Positions 29,032-38,690 of a stretch of DNA of 64,000 nt are shown one piece after another. Position numbers and translations under genes: made by a program. This stretch comes from JACCTH01 sp963761985 (GTDB lineage Bacteria; Actinomycetota; Acidimicrobiia; Spongiisociales; ZC4RG35): positions 1-64,000 of the forward strand of contig CAVXIT010000007.1 of NCBI GenBank assembly GCA_963761985.1. Direction: 5' to 3'. Below the pieces are notes generated by a model. It ran no database searches. It saw only the letters and a list, made by a program, of their open reading frames with translations, and was not told where the DNA came from. How positions within the stretch are numbered: position 1 is the stretch's first letter; every line of letters begins with the position of its first letter.

Positions 29032-29978
29032 CCGACACTGTCGCGTTGAGACTCGTCACTGTTCGCTGCTGTGTGTGCGACTCCGCCGAGGCCGAGCAAA
29101 TCGCCACTGGCTACGACTTCGAGTACTTCTCATCCGGGGACACCTTCACCGTCAGCAGGTGCCTTGTCTGCGGAAATGTGTATCTAAATCCGCGTCCCGA
29201 TGTTTCCGAGTTCGAGCGCATCTACCCGAGCGACTACCACTCGCTCGACTTCTCGGCCGAGAATTACTCATTCGTCCACAAGGTTCGGTCGCGGCTCGAA
29301 GCGCGGCGCTTACTGCGTTATTGCCGGGGAATTCCCAGCGACGCCCGCATTCTTGATGTCGGCTGTGGAGATGGCTTCCACCTGAGCCTTCTCCGCGAGT
29401 ACGGGTCGCCCGAGTGGTCCGTGTCTGGAATCGACATCGATCACCGAGCAGTGGAGCATGCCAGGAGCCGGGGGTTAGAGGTCCAACTCGGGACAGTCGA
29501 GGATCTCGTTGAGCAGGGCCCTCAGTACGACCTCGTGTACACGATTCAAACCATCGAGCACGTAGCGGCACCCGACCAGATGCTGGCCGCCATCGGGGCG
29601 ATCCTGCGGCCCGGGGGCCGCGTCGTGATCGTGACCGACAACACCGACTCAATCGACGCCGGTCTGTTCGAAGCGAGGCATTGGGGCGGATACCACATTC
29701 CTCGCCATTGGAATCTTTTTAATCGCAAATCACTTGCCCGGTTGGCCCGAAAGTGCGGCTTAGAAGTCGTGTCGATCAAGACGATCGTGAGCCCGGTGAA
29801 CTGGGTCTACTCGATCCACAATCTGCTCGTCGACCGTCACGCTCCGAGGTGGCTCATTGAACGTTTTACGTTGAAGTCGCCGGTCTCGCTCGGTCTTTTC
29901 ACGGTGCTCGACGTGATCCTCAGTCGATTCGGAAAGGGCGCTCTACTGAACGCCACCTTCGTCAAGCCCTCTAGCTGA
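29028..29978 (+). CDS. Class I SAM methyltransferase with N-terminal zinc-binding motif
   Basis: 316 residues, intact. Residues 8-45 hold two CxxC pairs (CCVCDS and CLVCGNVYLNPRP), a zinc knuckle common in sugar C-methyltransferase-like enzymes. The SAM domain has ARILDVGCGDGFHLSLLREY (motif I), GIDIDHRAVEHARSRG, YDLVYTIQTIEHVAAPDQML and ILRPGGRVVIVTDN. The C-terminus has YHIPRHWNLFNRKSLARLA. Such proteins often methylate sugars or lipids in surface clusters. Its start overlaps the stop of the flavoprotein (ATGA), so they are probably co-transcribed. Confidence 0.83.
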   Translation: MTDTVALRLVTVRCCVCDSAEAEQIATGYDFEYFSSGDTFTVSRCLVCGNVYLNPRPDVSEFERIYPSDYHSLDFSAENYSFVHKVRSRLEARRLLRYCRGIPSDARILDVGCGDGFHLSLLREYGSPEWSVSGIDIDHRAVEHARSRGLEVQLGTVEDLVEQGPQYDLVYTIQTIEHVAAPDQMLAAIGAILRPGGRVVIVTDNTDSIDAGLFEARHWGGYHIPRHWNLFNRKSLARLARKCGLEVVSIKTIVSPVNWVYSIHNLLVDRHAPRWLIERFTLKSPVSLGLFTVLDVILSRFGKGALLNATFVKPSS

Positions 29979-30035
29979 ATCCGCGGATCCGGAAAGCCGG
30001 TTTTCTCCACGTCATCCTCGCGGTACGCTCGCCGG

Positions 30036-31964
30036 ATGTCCGAAATCGAGCAGAGGTCGGTCGACACGATCAAGGCGTTGGCGATGGATGCGGTCCAAAA
30101 GGCCAACTCCGGGCATCCCGGCACCCCGATGGGGATGGCCGACATCGCGGTGGTGCTGTGGGGCCGCTATCTCAACCTCGATCCCGACGATCCCTTGTGG
30201 ATCGATCGCGATCGCTTCGTCCTTTCGAACGGCCACGCCTCGATGCTGCTCTACAGCCTCCTCCATCTTTCCGGGTTTGGCATCACCCTTGATGACTTGA
30301 AGAACTTTCGGCAACTCGAGAGCGTCACTGCTGGGCATCCGGAGCGCCATCCCCAACTCGGCATCGAGGTCACGACCGGACCGCTCGGCCAGGGGTTTGG
30401 CATGGGAGTGGGGATGGCCATCGCCGAGGAGCATCTCCGGGCTCGCTTTGGCGAAGACCTCATCAACCACCGCACCTATGGCTTCGTCTCCGACGGCGAC
30501 CTCATGGAAGGGATCTCGGCCGAAGCATCTTCGATCGCCGGTCACCTCGGCCTGGGAAAGCTCCTCTACTTCTATGACGACAACAACATCTCGATCGACG
30601 GCAGCACCGACATCACCTTCTCCGAGGATGTGGCCGGTCGTTTCCGCGCCGTCGGTTGGGAAGTCGACGAGATCGATGGCCACGATCGCGAAGCAATCGC
30701 CGAAGCGATCGAACATGGGATCAAAGAGGTCGACCGACCGTCGCTGGTCATCACCCACACCCACATCGCCCATGGCGCGCCGAACGCCCAGGACACGGCC
30801 AAGGCTCACGGCGCACCCCTGGGGGATGAGGAGATCAGCGCCACGAAAAAGGCGATGGGCTGGCCAACCGACGAGAGCTTCTTGGTGCCCGACGACGTCG
30901 TCGAGTTCTTCCGCCAAGCGATGGATCGCGGTCGGGAAGAGCACCGGCTCTGGAACGAGCGTGCGGAGAACGCAGGCGATCGCGCGATCGAGCTCGCTCA
31001 GTTCCAGGAGCCGGTTCAGATCAAACTCGACGGTCCGGAATTCGATCGCGCTAAGCCAATTGCCACCCGAGCAGCCTCGGGGCAGCTGTTCGAGGAAATT
31101 GGCGAAAAGGTTCCGAACCTCCTCGGGGGAGCGGCCGACCTCGTCGAATCGACCAAGACGGAGTTCAAAGAGTCGACGCGGTTTACTCGCCGCGACCGGA
31201 CGGGGCGCAACCTTGCCTTCGGAATACGCGAGCACGCAATGGGGACGATCACCAACGGCCTCACGGCTCACGGCGGGCTCAGGGCATACAGCGCGACGTT
31301 TTTCGTCTTCTCCGACTATCAACGACCGGCGGTTCGTCTGTCTGCGTTGATGGAGATTCCCTCGATTTGGGTGTACACCCACGAGTCCGTCTTTCTCGGA
31401 GAGGACGGTCCCACCCATCAGCCGATCGAGCACCTCGCCTCCTTGCGGGCAATGCCAGGGATCTGGGTTGTCCGCCCCGCTGACGCGTCCGAAACCGTCG
31501 AGGCCTGGGAACTTGCGCTGAATCGCACGGACGGCCCCACCGTGTTGTTGTTCACCAGGCAGAACCTGCCGGTGCTCGAACGTGAGCGAGGGGGAGTTGA
31601 GCGAGGGGGTTACGTCTTACGCGAAGGCGAGGATCTGGTGCTCGTCGCGACAGGTTCCGAAGTCTCCCTAGCTCTCGAGGCAGCCGAACTGATCGACCGC
31701 TCGGTTCGCGTCGTCAGCCTGCCTTGCTGGGAGTTGTTCTTCGAACAGGATGACGACTACCGGGAGTCGGTGCTCGGCAATGACCTGCCGCGGGTCTCGA
31801 TTGAAGCCGGAGCCACTTTCGGCTGGGAGCGCATCATCGGGAGCGACGGGTTGGCGATCGGGATCGATCGCTTTGGGGCGTCGGCACCCGCCGCCGATCT
31901 CGCTCCGTATTTCGGGTTGACTCCCCAAGCTGTCGCCGACCGCATCAATTCCTGGCTGAGTTGA
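30036..31964 (+). CDS. tkt: Transketolase
   Basis: 642 residues, intact, the usual length. Thiamine diphosphate site: GFVSDGDLMEGISAEASSIA and YDDNNISIDG. Substrate His residues appear in KANSGHPGTP and FVLSNGHASMLLYSLL. The middle domain holds GRNLAFGIREHAMG (catalytic Glu and His) and YSATFFVFSDYQRPAVRLSA. The C-terminal domain has VLVATGSEVSLALEAAELI. It transfers two-carbon units in the pentose phosphate pathway. The stop overlaps the start of the membrane protein (TTGA). Confidence 0.95.
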   Translation: MSEIEQRSVDTIKALAMDAVQKANSGHPGTPMGMADIAVVLWGRYLNLDPDDPLWIDRDRFVLSNGHASMLLYSLLHLSGFGITLDDLKNFRQLESVTAGHPERHPQLGIEVTTGPLGQGFGMGVGMAIAEEHLRARFGEDLINHRTYGFVSDGDLMEGISAEASSIAGHLGLGKLLYFYDDNNISIDGSTDITFSEDVAGRFRAVGWEVDEIDGHDREAIAEAIEHGIKEVDRPSLVITHTHIAHGAPNAQDTAKAHGAPLGDEEISATKKAMGWPTDESFLVPDDVVEFFRQAMDRGREEHRLWNERAENAGDRAIELAQFQEPVQIKLDGPEFDRAKPIATRAASGQLFEEIGEKVPNLLGGAADLVESTKTEFKESTRFTRRDRTGRNLAFGIREHAMGTITNGLTAHGGLRAYSATFFVFSDYQRPAVRLSALMEIPSIWVYTHESVFLGEDGPTHQPIEHLASLRAMPGIWVVRPADASETVEAWELALNRTDGPTVLLFTRQNLPVLERERGGVERGGYVLREGEDLVLVATGSEVSLALEAAELIDRSVRVVSLPCWELFFEQDDDYRESVLGNDLPRVSIEAGATFGWERIIGSDGLAIGIDRFGASAPAADLAPYFGLTPQAVADRINSWLS

Positions 31965-32599
31965 GACCGCCCGACCTCGGTGCGGTCCTGGCGATGTGGG
32001 CGACGGGCTTGGCCGCCGGAGGCTCCGTAGTGGCCCATTGGAACGTTGCCCGACCTGGCTATCTCAGGTTGGTTTCGTGGATCGTGGCTTCCCTCGGTTT
32101 CCTGGCCGCCTTGGCCGGATCCAACAGATGGACCTGGCTCGGAGCGGCGCTAGCCCTAGTGGCAGGCATCTGGCGGTCGACTGCACTCTGGGCACTTGCG
32201 CTCGCCGCCGCCACGTTCCTCATCGCCGGGAGCGAAGCAGGTTGGCTATCGGCAGCTGTCGGTGCGGCGAGTCTCGGCGCGATTACCTCGGAGATGCTGC
32301 TCGGCCATTGGTTTCTGGTCGATCCCAAGCTGCCTCGCTGGCCACTTCGGCGTCTTGCCATCGCCGGGGTTGTCGGAGCCTTGCTGGAAGGAGCCTTCGC
32401 GCTATCTCGCCGTAACGATCTGCTGCTCGTTTCGCCCTGGTTGCTGGCGTCGCTGGCGGTGTTCGCGGCCGGGCTGATGGTGGCCGTGTTCTTCTCGCTG
32501 CGGGTCAAGTCCTACACCGGAGTAATGGCTGCGACGGGCCTTTCGTATCTCGCCACTCTCGTGGCGCTCGCCGTAGCGATCATCGCCCGACCGAGCTAA
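31961..32599 (+). CDS. Unknown multi-helix membrane protein
   Basis: 212 residues, intact, from a TTG at 31961 overlapping the tkt stop by four bases. About seven predicted helices (for instance VLAMWATGLAAGGSVVAHW, WLGAALALVAGIWRSTALW and LLASLAVFAAGLMVAVFFS) joined by short loops. I do not recognise a family. The translational overlap suggests co-expression with transketolase. Its 3' end overlaps the convergent globin gene by four bases. Confidence 0.7.
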   Translation: MRPPDLGAVLAMWATGLAAGGSVVAHWNVARPGYLRLVSWIVASLGFLAALAGSNRWTWLGAALALVAGIWRSTALWALALAAATFLIAGSEAGWLSAAVGAASLGAITSEMLLGHWFLVDPKLPRWPLRRLAIAGVVGALLEGAFALSRRNDLLLVSPWLLASLAVFAAGLMVAVFFSLRVKSYTGVMAATGLSYLATLVALAVAIIARPS

Positions 32600-32965
32600 G
32601 ACCTGACGATTGAATCGTGAACGATAGGTTCGCGGAATTCCTCAAAGGTAGAGACGATGGTTTCCTGCTGGTCCTGCGCGAGGTGGTGATCGTCGAAGGT
32701 GGATCTCAGAATGGAGATCAGTTCGTTGAATTCGTCGTCGGTGATCAAGAGCCGCGGCATGTACCCGGGCCAGGTCGGCGTTGGTGTAGCGCGTGTTGCC
32801 AGAGAGCGCAGCTGAGATGAACGCGGCTTGCTTCGCGATCAACGCCTCCATTGCCGCACCTTCAAAATGATGAGCCAGACGGGGCGATCGCAGGACGCGG
32901 GCGTAGAAGTCGGTCACCGGTCGGATGAGCCCGACCGCACCTCCAGAGGATTTGTCACCACTCAA
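32596..32965 (-). CDS. Truncated haemoglobin (group 1-like), one frame break
   Basis: ATG at 32965. The first part, PVTDFYARVLRSPRLAHHFE and LIAKQAAFISAALSGNTRYT, matches the B-E helix region of 2/2 globins, including the Phe-Tyr pair of helix B. DLARVHA holds the likely proximal His. After one indel near 32765 the plus-strand shadow's complement reads LLITDDEFNELISILRSTF and ETIVSTFEEFR to a TAG at 32596. About 122 residues. It would bind oxygen or NO. It lies just after the response regulator on the same strand. Confidence 0.75.
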
Positions 32966-32976
32966 GGGTTTCGAAT

Positions 32977-33609
32977 CTAGATCAGACCGGCCTCGTAGGC
33001 GATCACTACCGCCTGGGCGCGATCGCGCGCCCCGATCTTCAGAAAGACTCGTTTGACATGTGTCTTGACGGTGTTGTCGGAGATGAAAAGCTCTTTGGCG
33101 AGGTCCTGGTTCGAGAGCCCACGCCCGATGCCTTTGAGAACTTCTCTCTCGCGGGCTGTCAACGACTCGATTGCTTTCGCCTCGCGCTGCGGTCGGGCGG
33201 CGAACGCCTCAATCAACTTCTTGGTAACGGATGGGGCGAGAAGTGCCTCCCCGGCGGCGACGACTCGGATTGCTTCGAGCAACTGTTCGGGGGGAGTTCG
33301 CTTCAAGAGAAATCCGCTGGCGCCAGCCCTCAGGGCTTCGAATACGTATTCGTCGAGTTCAAACGTTGTCAGGATGATGACCCGAGCGTCGCTAGTTGCC
33401 GTGATTGCGGCAGTGGCCGCCAGGCCGTCCATAACCGGCATCCGGATGTCCATCAGGACCACGTCGGGCTGAAGGTGATCGACCATCGCCACCGCCTCCT
33501 TCCCGTCGGCGGCCTGGCCGGCGACCTCGAGATCGGTCTCCTGCTCAATGATCAGACGCAGCCCTTCCCGAATCAGGACATCGTCATCGACGAGGACAAC
33601 TTTGATCAC
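32977..33609 (-). CDS. NarL/LuxR-family response regulator
   Basis: 210 residues, intact. Receiver domain: VVLVDDDVLIREGLRL (acidic pocket), DVVLMDIRMPVMDGLAA with phospho-acceptor Asp near residue 54, and VIILTTFELDEYVFEALRAG. C-terminal LuxR helix-turn-helix: LTAREREVLKGIGRGLSNQD and ISDNTVKTHVKRVFLKIG. It is the partner of the histidine kinase directly upstream, with which it overlaps (ATGA). The targets are unknown. Confidence 0.93.
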   Translation of the reverse strand: MIKVVLVDDDVLIREGLRLIIEQETDLEVAGQAADGKEAVAMVDHLQPDVVLMDIRMPVMDGLAATAAITATSDARVIILTTFELDEYVFEALRAGASGFLLKRTPPEQLLEAIRVVAAGEALLAPSVTKKLIEAFAARPQREAKAIESLTAREREVLKGIGRGLSNQDLAKELFISDNTVKTHVKRVFLKIGARDRAQAVVIAYEAGLI

Positions 33610-34706
33610 GCGGGCAACGGGATCCGAGCTTCGATCTCGAAGCCAGCCTCGGGTGATTCACCAAAGCGGACGGTCCCTCCGTGGATTTCTGCTCGTTCGA
33701 CCATTCCGGTCAACCCTCGCCCGACCAGCGGAGTTCCGCCGACACCGTCATCGGTGACTTTGATCCGGAGGTCGGAACCGACCTGCACGTCGATCACAAC
33801 GAGATGCGCCTGAGCGTGGCGGACGACGTTCGTGAGGGCTTCCTGCACAATCCGATAACCGATGAGGCTCACGCTCGGCGGAACCTTGGCAACGTCGCCC
33901 GACACGCTGAGCTTGATAGCGGGACCGGCGATGCCCGCGACGAGGGTCTCTAGGTCCTCGAGCCGGGGGAGTCGAGAACGGGGAGTCTCGCCATGCAAGA
34001 TGCTGAGCATGCTGTCCATGTCGGCCAAAGCCTCCCGGCCCTGGCCGGCGATGGTCTGGATGGCCTTGCGAGCCGCCTCCGGGTCGCGCTCGAGGATTCG
34101 GTCGGCGGCCCCGGCCTGAACGACGATCGCCGTTAGGGCGTGCCCGACCACGTCATGCAGTTCTCGTGCCATCCGGGTCCGTTCGGCTTCGAGTTCGGCC
34201 TTCGCCGCGCTGGCCGCGACGCGGGCCTCGGCCAGGTCGCGCTCGCTTTCGAGCCTTTCTGACCTCAGGCGGGAGCGTTGCGAGGTTCCACCTAGGAACC
34301 CGGCGAGGTAAAGGCTCTGCACGACGAGCATGCTGAGGATGCCGCCTTCGTCCGGAAACCTCAGGAAGTAGAAGGCGACCCCACCCAGCCCCAGCAGCAG
34401 CGGGATCACTCCTCGGCGGACTGGTGTGCGAGCTCCCATGAACACGAGCGCAATGAAGTTTGTCCATTGATAGAGGTCACTCGGAGATCCGACCGCGATC
34501 AAGCCATACACCGCAAAACCGTTCGTCAGATACGCCCCCACGGGGAACGGTTGCATAAAGGCGAGCGCCGCTGCCGCGATCAGAACGAGGACCGCCCGCA
34601 CTACTGAGGGCGGTCCTGGGTCGAACATCCAAACCTCGAGTTGGAGCAGTACTGCTGCGAGCAGGCTGAGAAGAATGTCAACCCGGCTTACCCGCGGGAG
34701 TTTCAT
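33606..34706 (-). CDS. Sensor histidine kinase (NarX/LiaS-like, HisKA_3)
   Basis: About 366 residues from the ATG at 34706, which overlaps the next gene's stop. The N-terminal half has six or so membrane helices and no large extracellular loop, so the signal may be sensed in the membrane. The dimerisation helix is RTRMARELHDVVGHALTAIV with the phospho-acceptor His. The ATPase domain has ALTNVVRHAQAHLVVI (N box), VTDDGVGG (G1) and GRGLTGMVERAEIHGGTVRF (G2). It phosphorylates the adjacent regulator. Confidence 0.92.
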   Translation of the reverse strand: MKLPRVSRVDILLSLLAAVLLQLEVWMFDPGPPSVVRAVLVLIAAAALAFMQPFPVGAYLTNGFAVYGLIAVGSPSDLYQWTNFIALVFMGARTPVRRGVIPLLLGLGGVAFYFLRFPDEGGILSMLVVQSLYLAGFLGGTSQRSRLRSERLESERDLAEARVAASAAKAELEAERTRMARELHDVVGHALTAIVVQAGAADRILERDPEAARKAIQTIAGQGREALADMDSMLSILHGETPRSRLPRLEDLETLVAGIAGPAIKLSVSGDVAKVPPSVSLIGYRIVQEALTNVVRHAQAHLVVIDVQVGSDLRIKVTDDGVGGTPLVGRGLTGMVERAEIHGGTVRFGESPEAGFEIEARIPLPA

Positions 34707-35588
34707 GCCGGCAACGTATCGCGTCTTGTCGCGATCGCGAAGCCCCGTAACCAAATGATGCCTGCCGTCGCCGCCGCTCCGGCTGCACCGAGGAGGAGAC
34801 CGGTTTCGATTCCGGCGAGATCCATAGGTGCCCGACCCTGATTGGTGTGGAGGGTCGCCCAGGCCAGCACCAGGGAGTAGCTGGCAACGCCGAGGCGGGT
34901 CATCGTGTGCCTGCTGGCGTGACTAACCCGCCCGCCGGCGATGACCACGAGGATGAGGAACTGCATTCCATGAAAGGCGACCGCGTGCGGAAACTTCGCC
35001 ACCCCGGCTGTACCGACGGTAAGCGACTCGGGAATCGACCCGGTGCGCTCGAGAAATTCGAAACCGGCCTGGATCAAGAACATCCCGAGCCCTAGGCCGA
35101 GGACAACCATGACCAACCCGGCGCGCACCGCGAGTCGCGTCGACCGATCCTCGCGGGCCTTCGACGAACGTCCAAATCGTGATCCCGACAAGGGCGAGTG
35201 AAACGATGACGATCGTGATGCCCATCAGCGAGAACACGGCTCCGTCGAAGGCCTCGGCGACGTTGAAGTGCGACGCGACGCCTCGCCACGACTGGAGCGT
35301 GATCAGCCCGGTCTCGATGACGCTCCCGATCACGAACGGAATCGTCAATCCCCAACCCAATCGTGGCCGATGAGGAAGACGGTCCAGGGTCCACCAGATG
35401 GCGGCGGCGAGCAGGGCGAATGAGAGCGCAAAGGTCACCGGCTTGCGGAACGAAACCGATCCGGCCCAATCCCAACCACGGGCGATGGCGACTACCAGGT
35501 GGATCAGCGCCGACGCCGCAAACAGGACCGACGAGTAGCCAATGAAGCGGGTGTATGAGCGCTGCGGGAGATGTTGTTTGAAATTCAT
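34703..35588 (-). CDS. Unknown multi-helix membrane protein, one frame break
   Basis: Two frames join near 35160. The first, from ATG at 35588, gives MNFKQHLPQRSYTRFIGYSS followed by helices FAASALIHLVVAIARGWDWA, FALSFALLAAAIWWTLD and GITIVIVSLALVGITIWTF. The second gives AGLVMVVLGLGLGMFLIQAG, VAFHGMQFLILVVIAGG and LLGAAGAAATAGIIWLRGF. About 295 residues with seven to eight helices. I do not recognise the family. It overlaps the histidine kinase start, so it may supply or share the kinase signal. Confidence 0.65.
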
Positions 35589-35941
35589 CCCCTGAACGTA
35601 TGGGACCAGGGGTTTCCTGTCGTCACCCCGGGGAAGCCTCTTCAATCACCCCTCAGGGTGAATTCGATTCTGTACGCGGCGTTTTGTTTCTCCCCCCGGA
35701 GGGGGGAGTGGATGCCGACGAAGGAGGCAGACGAGGGGGGCGTTTTCCTCTAACGCGAAGAGGCTGTCTCATTTCGAGTCCCTCGGGCCGAGCAAACCAG
35801 TCGGGCGTCAATCGTCCGCCCCCTCCCGGCTTCGCCGGCACTCCCCCTCCGGGGGAGAAACGGACGGGCTTCGCCGTCCCCCCTCCGGGGGGAGAAACGG
35901 ATCGGTCTTCGGATCTTTTGTCTTCCCCATAATCTTCCCCC
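35589..35941 (+). repeat. Intergenic gap with GC-rich inverted palindromic repeats (REPIN-like)
   Basis: No gene in this gap of about 350 bases between divergent genes. It holds three related palindromes: 35686-35711 (GTTTCTCCCCCCGGAGGGGG core), 35841-35863 (CTCCCCCTCCGGGGGAGAAA) and 35877-35900 (a near copy). The first is inverted relative to the other two, and the flanks (GCCGGCGAAG-type and GAGGGGGGC-type) also match in inverted order, so the left and right parts form a long imperfect inverted repeat. A related element is at 60965-61045. This is the organisation of REP/REPIN or small MITE elements. No promoter for the aminopeptidase could be singled out. Confidence 0.65.
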
Positions 35942-37381
35942 GTGATTTCCTTTGAGACCCCGAAGGCCAGGACGCGTTCTCTCCTTCATGCGTTTCCGGT
36001 CCTGCACGGGATGGAGCCAGTCGTGCCGGGATTTGGCGCCGCTTTGGAGCGCGCCACCGATTCGCTGCGTCGGCAAGGGTTCGAGGGCAACCTCGGCCAG
36101 ATCGCCGACGTGGGTGATGGGCTCATTGCAGTGGGTTTGGGAAACGAAGCCTCGATCGATTCGCTGCGGAACGCAGCCGGAGTACTGGCCCGTCATCTCG
36201 GAAGCGTGGAACGAATCGGCACGAGTTTGCACCTGATGCCAATCGCCGGTGCGACCGATGCTGTCGTTGAAGGTTTCGGCCTCGGGGGATACCGCTTCGA
36301 CCGCTATCGGTCGCGTCAAGAAGTCGAGCACATCGTCGAGCTGCACGGCGCCAAGCCGGGCGAGGTTGACCGGGCCCTGATCGGCGTTGAGGCTGAGATG
36401 TTTGCCCGCGATTTGATCAACACCCCGGCCGCCGACAAGGCGCCGGAAGCTCTGGCAGTCCAGATCGCTGACCGGGCGCGATCGGTGGATGTCAAAGCCG
36501 AAATTTGGGATCGCGATCGGATGGTGGTCGAGGAGATGGCGGGAACGCTCGCCGTCGCCGCCGGCTCCGATCGTCCTCCGCGTTTTGTGCGTCTCAGTTA
36601 TCGACCCACTGGCGCGGAGTTCAATCTCGCGCTGGTCGGCAAGGGAATCGTGTTCGACTCCGGAGGGCTCTCGCTGAAACCAGCCGATGGGATGGAGCCG
36701 ATGAAGACCGACATGTCGGGAGCTGCTGCGGTCGCCGGTGCCGTATGGGCAATCGCCCGGCGCAGGCTGCGCCTCAACGTGGAGGCCTACCTGCCCATCA
36801 CCGACAACATGCCGGGAGGCTTGGCCACCAAGCCAGGTGATGTGATCCGCTACCGCAACGCTCGGACCATCGAAGTCCTGAATACTGACGCCGAAGGGCG
36901 GCTGGTGTTGGCTGATGGCCTGTGCCTGGCCAGCGAAACCGAGGCCGATCTCATCGTCGACATTGCCACGCTCACCGGTGCGCAGAGGATTGCCTTGGGC
37001 GATCGCGTGGGCGCGGTCCTCGGCAACGAACTCGCCTCCGGAGCCGGCGACATTGACCTGGCGGTGTCATCGGGGGCCCTGGCGGGAGAACGCTTTTGGC
37101 CGATGCCGCTGATCCCCGACTACCACTCGCTCATCGAGTCCAACGTGGCCGACGTCAAGAACACCGGAGGTCGCTACGGAGGTGTGATCACGGCTGCGCT
37201 CATCCTCGCGCCGTTTGCCGGCTCACACCGCTGGGTGCACCTCGACATCGCCGGGCCGGCTCGCGCCGAAAAAGCTCACGGTTGGTACACGGCTGGTGGC
37301 ACCGGATTCGGCACCAGGACCTTGCTCGCTCTCGCAGAAATCCTGGCCAGCCGGTCGAAGCGATCCTCCCGGCCGGAGTAG
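35942..37381 (+). CDS. pepA: Leucyl aminopeptidase (M17)
   Basis: 479 residues, intact, GTG start at 35942. The N-terminal domain is poorly conserved, as usual. The catalytic domain has LVGKGIVFDSGGLSLKPADG and KTDMSGAAAVAGAVWAI (metal ligands Lys and Asp) and the family signature NTDAEGRLVLADGL with Asp/Glu ligands and Arg. Later come LTGAQRIALGDRVGAVLG and WVHLDIAGPA. Two zinc or manganese ions activate water to cut N-terminal residues. It is a housekeeping cytosolic peptidase; the sugar transferase starts 11 bases downstream. Confidence 0.94.
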   Translation: MISFETPKARTRSLLHAFPVLHGMEPVVPGFGAALERATDSLRRQGFEGNLGQIADVGDGLIAVGLGNEASIDSLRNAAGVLARHLGSVERIGTSLHLMPIAGATDAVVEGFGLGGYRFDRYRSRQEVEHIVELHGAKPGEVDRALIGVEAEMFARDLINTPAADKAPEALAVQIADRARSVDVKAEIWDRDRMVVEEMAGTLAVAAGSDRPPRFVRLSYRPTGAEFNLALVGKGIVFDSGGLSLKPADGMEPMKTDMSGAAAVAGAVWAIARRRLRLNVEAYLPITDNMPGGLATKPGDVIRYRNARTIEVLNTDAEGRLVLADGLCLASETEADLIVDIATLTGAQRIALGDRVGAVLGNELASGAGDIDLAVSSGALAGERFWPMPLIPDYHSLIESNVADVKNTGGRYGGVITAALILAPFAGSHRWVHLDIAGPARAEKAHGWYTAGGTGFGTRTLLALAEILASRSKRSSRPE

Positions 37382-37391
37382 CTTTCCGACC

Positions 37392-38690
37392 ATGAACCAC
37401 CGGACGCGTTTTGCGTTGCAGACGGTGGCCTACGACCTCGCAGCTTTTCTCCTGGCCGCGACGGCGGCCTCTCAATACGTCTTCCGCGAGGCCCTTTTGT
37501 GGCGAGCGCCCAACTATCTGACCAGCTTTCGATCAGCAGTTCCGATGGGCGTGATTCTCCTGCTCGGAATCGTCGCTGGAAGCTGGCAGTCGACCACCTG
37601 GATCGAGCCCCATGTGGCTCGGCCGCTTTACCAACGCGCCTTCGTCGCGGCCGCGGTGGGATTGGGGGCATCACTGGTGGGCCAGTTCGCGCTCCGCACC
37701 TACTACTCCAGATCCTGGGTCCCACTCACCATCGGAGGCTTTCTCGTCCTGGGCCTGCTCCACCGAGCGGTTCGTCGTCGCCGGCCGTGGAGAGAACGGA
37801 TGGTGGTGGTCACCGACGAGAAAGCTCTCGCCCACGATCTCAGCGAATCCCCCCACGCCGAGGTCATCGAGCTACTTGATCCTCGCGGCGAGCCTCCGGC
37901 GGCTGCGCTTCCGACCACGACGACCCTGGTCGTCGACCTGACTTCTCCGATGTCTGACTCGATGGCTCGCTACGTCTCTTCCAGCACCCTGGCGGGTTAC
38001 GACGTTCGCTTGTTGAGCGAGGTCTACGAGGAGCAGTTCGGGCGGGTGGCGCTCATTCATCTGGCGGAAGGATGGGAGATCAGCGTTCCTCTCGAGCAGC
38101 GGGCTCCGTACATTCCCTACAAGCGGGTTCTCGAGACACTGTTGGTGATCGCGACGGCACCATTGTGGCTTTTCCTCGGTCTCCTCACCTGGATAGCCAT
38201 CCGCGCCGACTCGAAAGGACCGGCGATCTTTCGTCAAACGCGAACCGGCATCAATGATCGGCCCTTCACCATCCACAAATTTCGGACCATGATCGCCGGC
38301 GCCGACGAGGGCGGTCCACAGTTCACCGCTCCCGACGATCCACGCATCACCCGGATCGGACGCTTTTTGCGTGTATCCAAGCTCGACGAGATACCACAAC
38401 TCTGGGATGTGCTCAGAGGTGAGTTGTCTTTGGTCGGACCGCGGGCTGAGCAAACCGCATTCACCAGCTACTTCGAATCGATGATTCCCTTCTATCGGTA
38501 TCGCCATTTGGTGCGGCCAGGGATCACGGGTTGGGCACAGGTCCATTACGGATATGCCGACGACGTCAACGACACCATCGAGAAGCTGCAGTACGACCTC
38601 TACTACGTCCGGCACATGTCGCCATTGCTCGACCTCATCGTGATGCTGAAGACGATCCGGACGATCTTCACCGGCCGGGGGGCGCAGTAA
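37392..38690 (+). CDS. Polyprenyl glycosylphosphotransferase (WbaP/WcaJ type)
   Basis: 432 residues from the ATG at 37392; a longer open frame upstream runs through the peptidase gene. Four N-terminal helices and a Rossmann-like domain (MVVVTDEKALAHDLSE) are followed by a fifth helix (LLVIATAPLWLFLGLLTWIA) and the catalytic domain: FRQTRTGINDRPFTIHKFRT, RVSKLDEIPQLWDVLRGELS, VGPRAEQ and VRPGITGWAQVHYGY. It loads the first sugar phosphate on undecaprenyl phosphate. It is the long form; the short form is at 7423-8052. Its 3' end overlaps the convergent fused glycosyltransferase by 23 bases. Confidence 0.9.
   Translation: MNHRTRFALQTVAYDLAAFLLAATAASQYVFREALLWRAPNYLTSFRSAVPMGVILLLGIVAGSWQSTTWIEPHVARPLYQRAFVAAAVGLGASLVGQFALRTYYSRSWVPLTIGGFLVLGLLHRAVRRRRPWRERMVVVTDEKALAHDLSESPHAEVIELLDPRGEPPAAALPTTTTLVVDLTSPMSDSMARYVSSSTLAGYDVRLLSEVYEEQFGRVALIHLAEGWEISVPLEQRAPYIPYKRVLETLLVIATAPLWLFLGLLTWIAIRADSKGPAIFRQTRTGINDRPFTIHKFRTMIAGADEGGPQFTAPDDPRITRIGRFLRVSKLDEIPQLWDVLRGELSLVGPRAEQTAFTSYFESMIPFYRYRHLVRPGITGWAQVHYGYADDVNDTIEKLQYDLYYVRHMSPLLDLIVMLKTIRTIFTGRGAQ

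Noticed and set aside
30012..31433. 473-residue minus-strand open frame
   Set aside because: It mirrors transketolase codons on the opposite strand; transketolase is intact and fully conserved.
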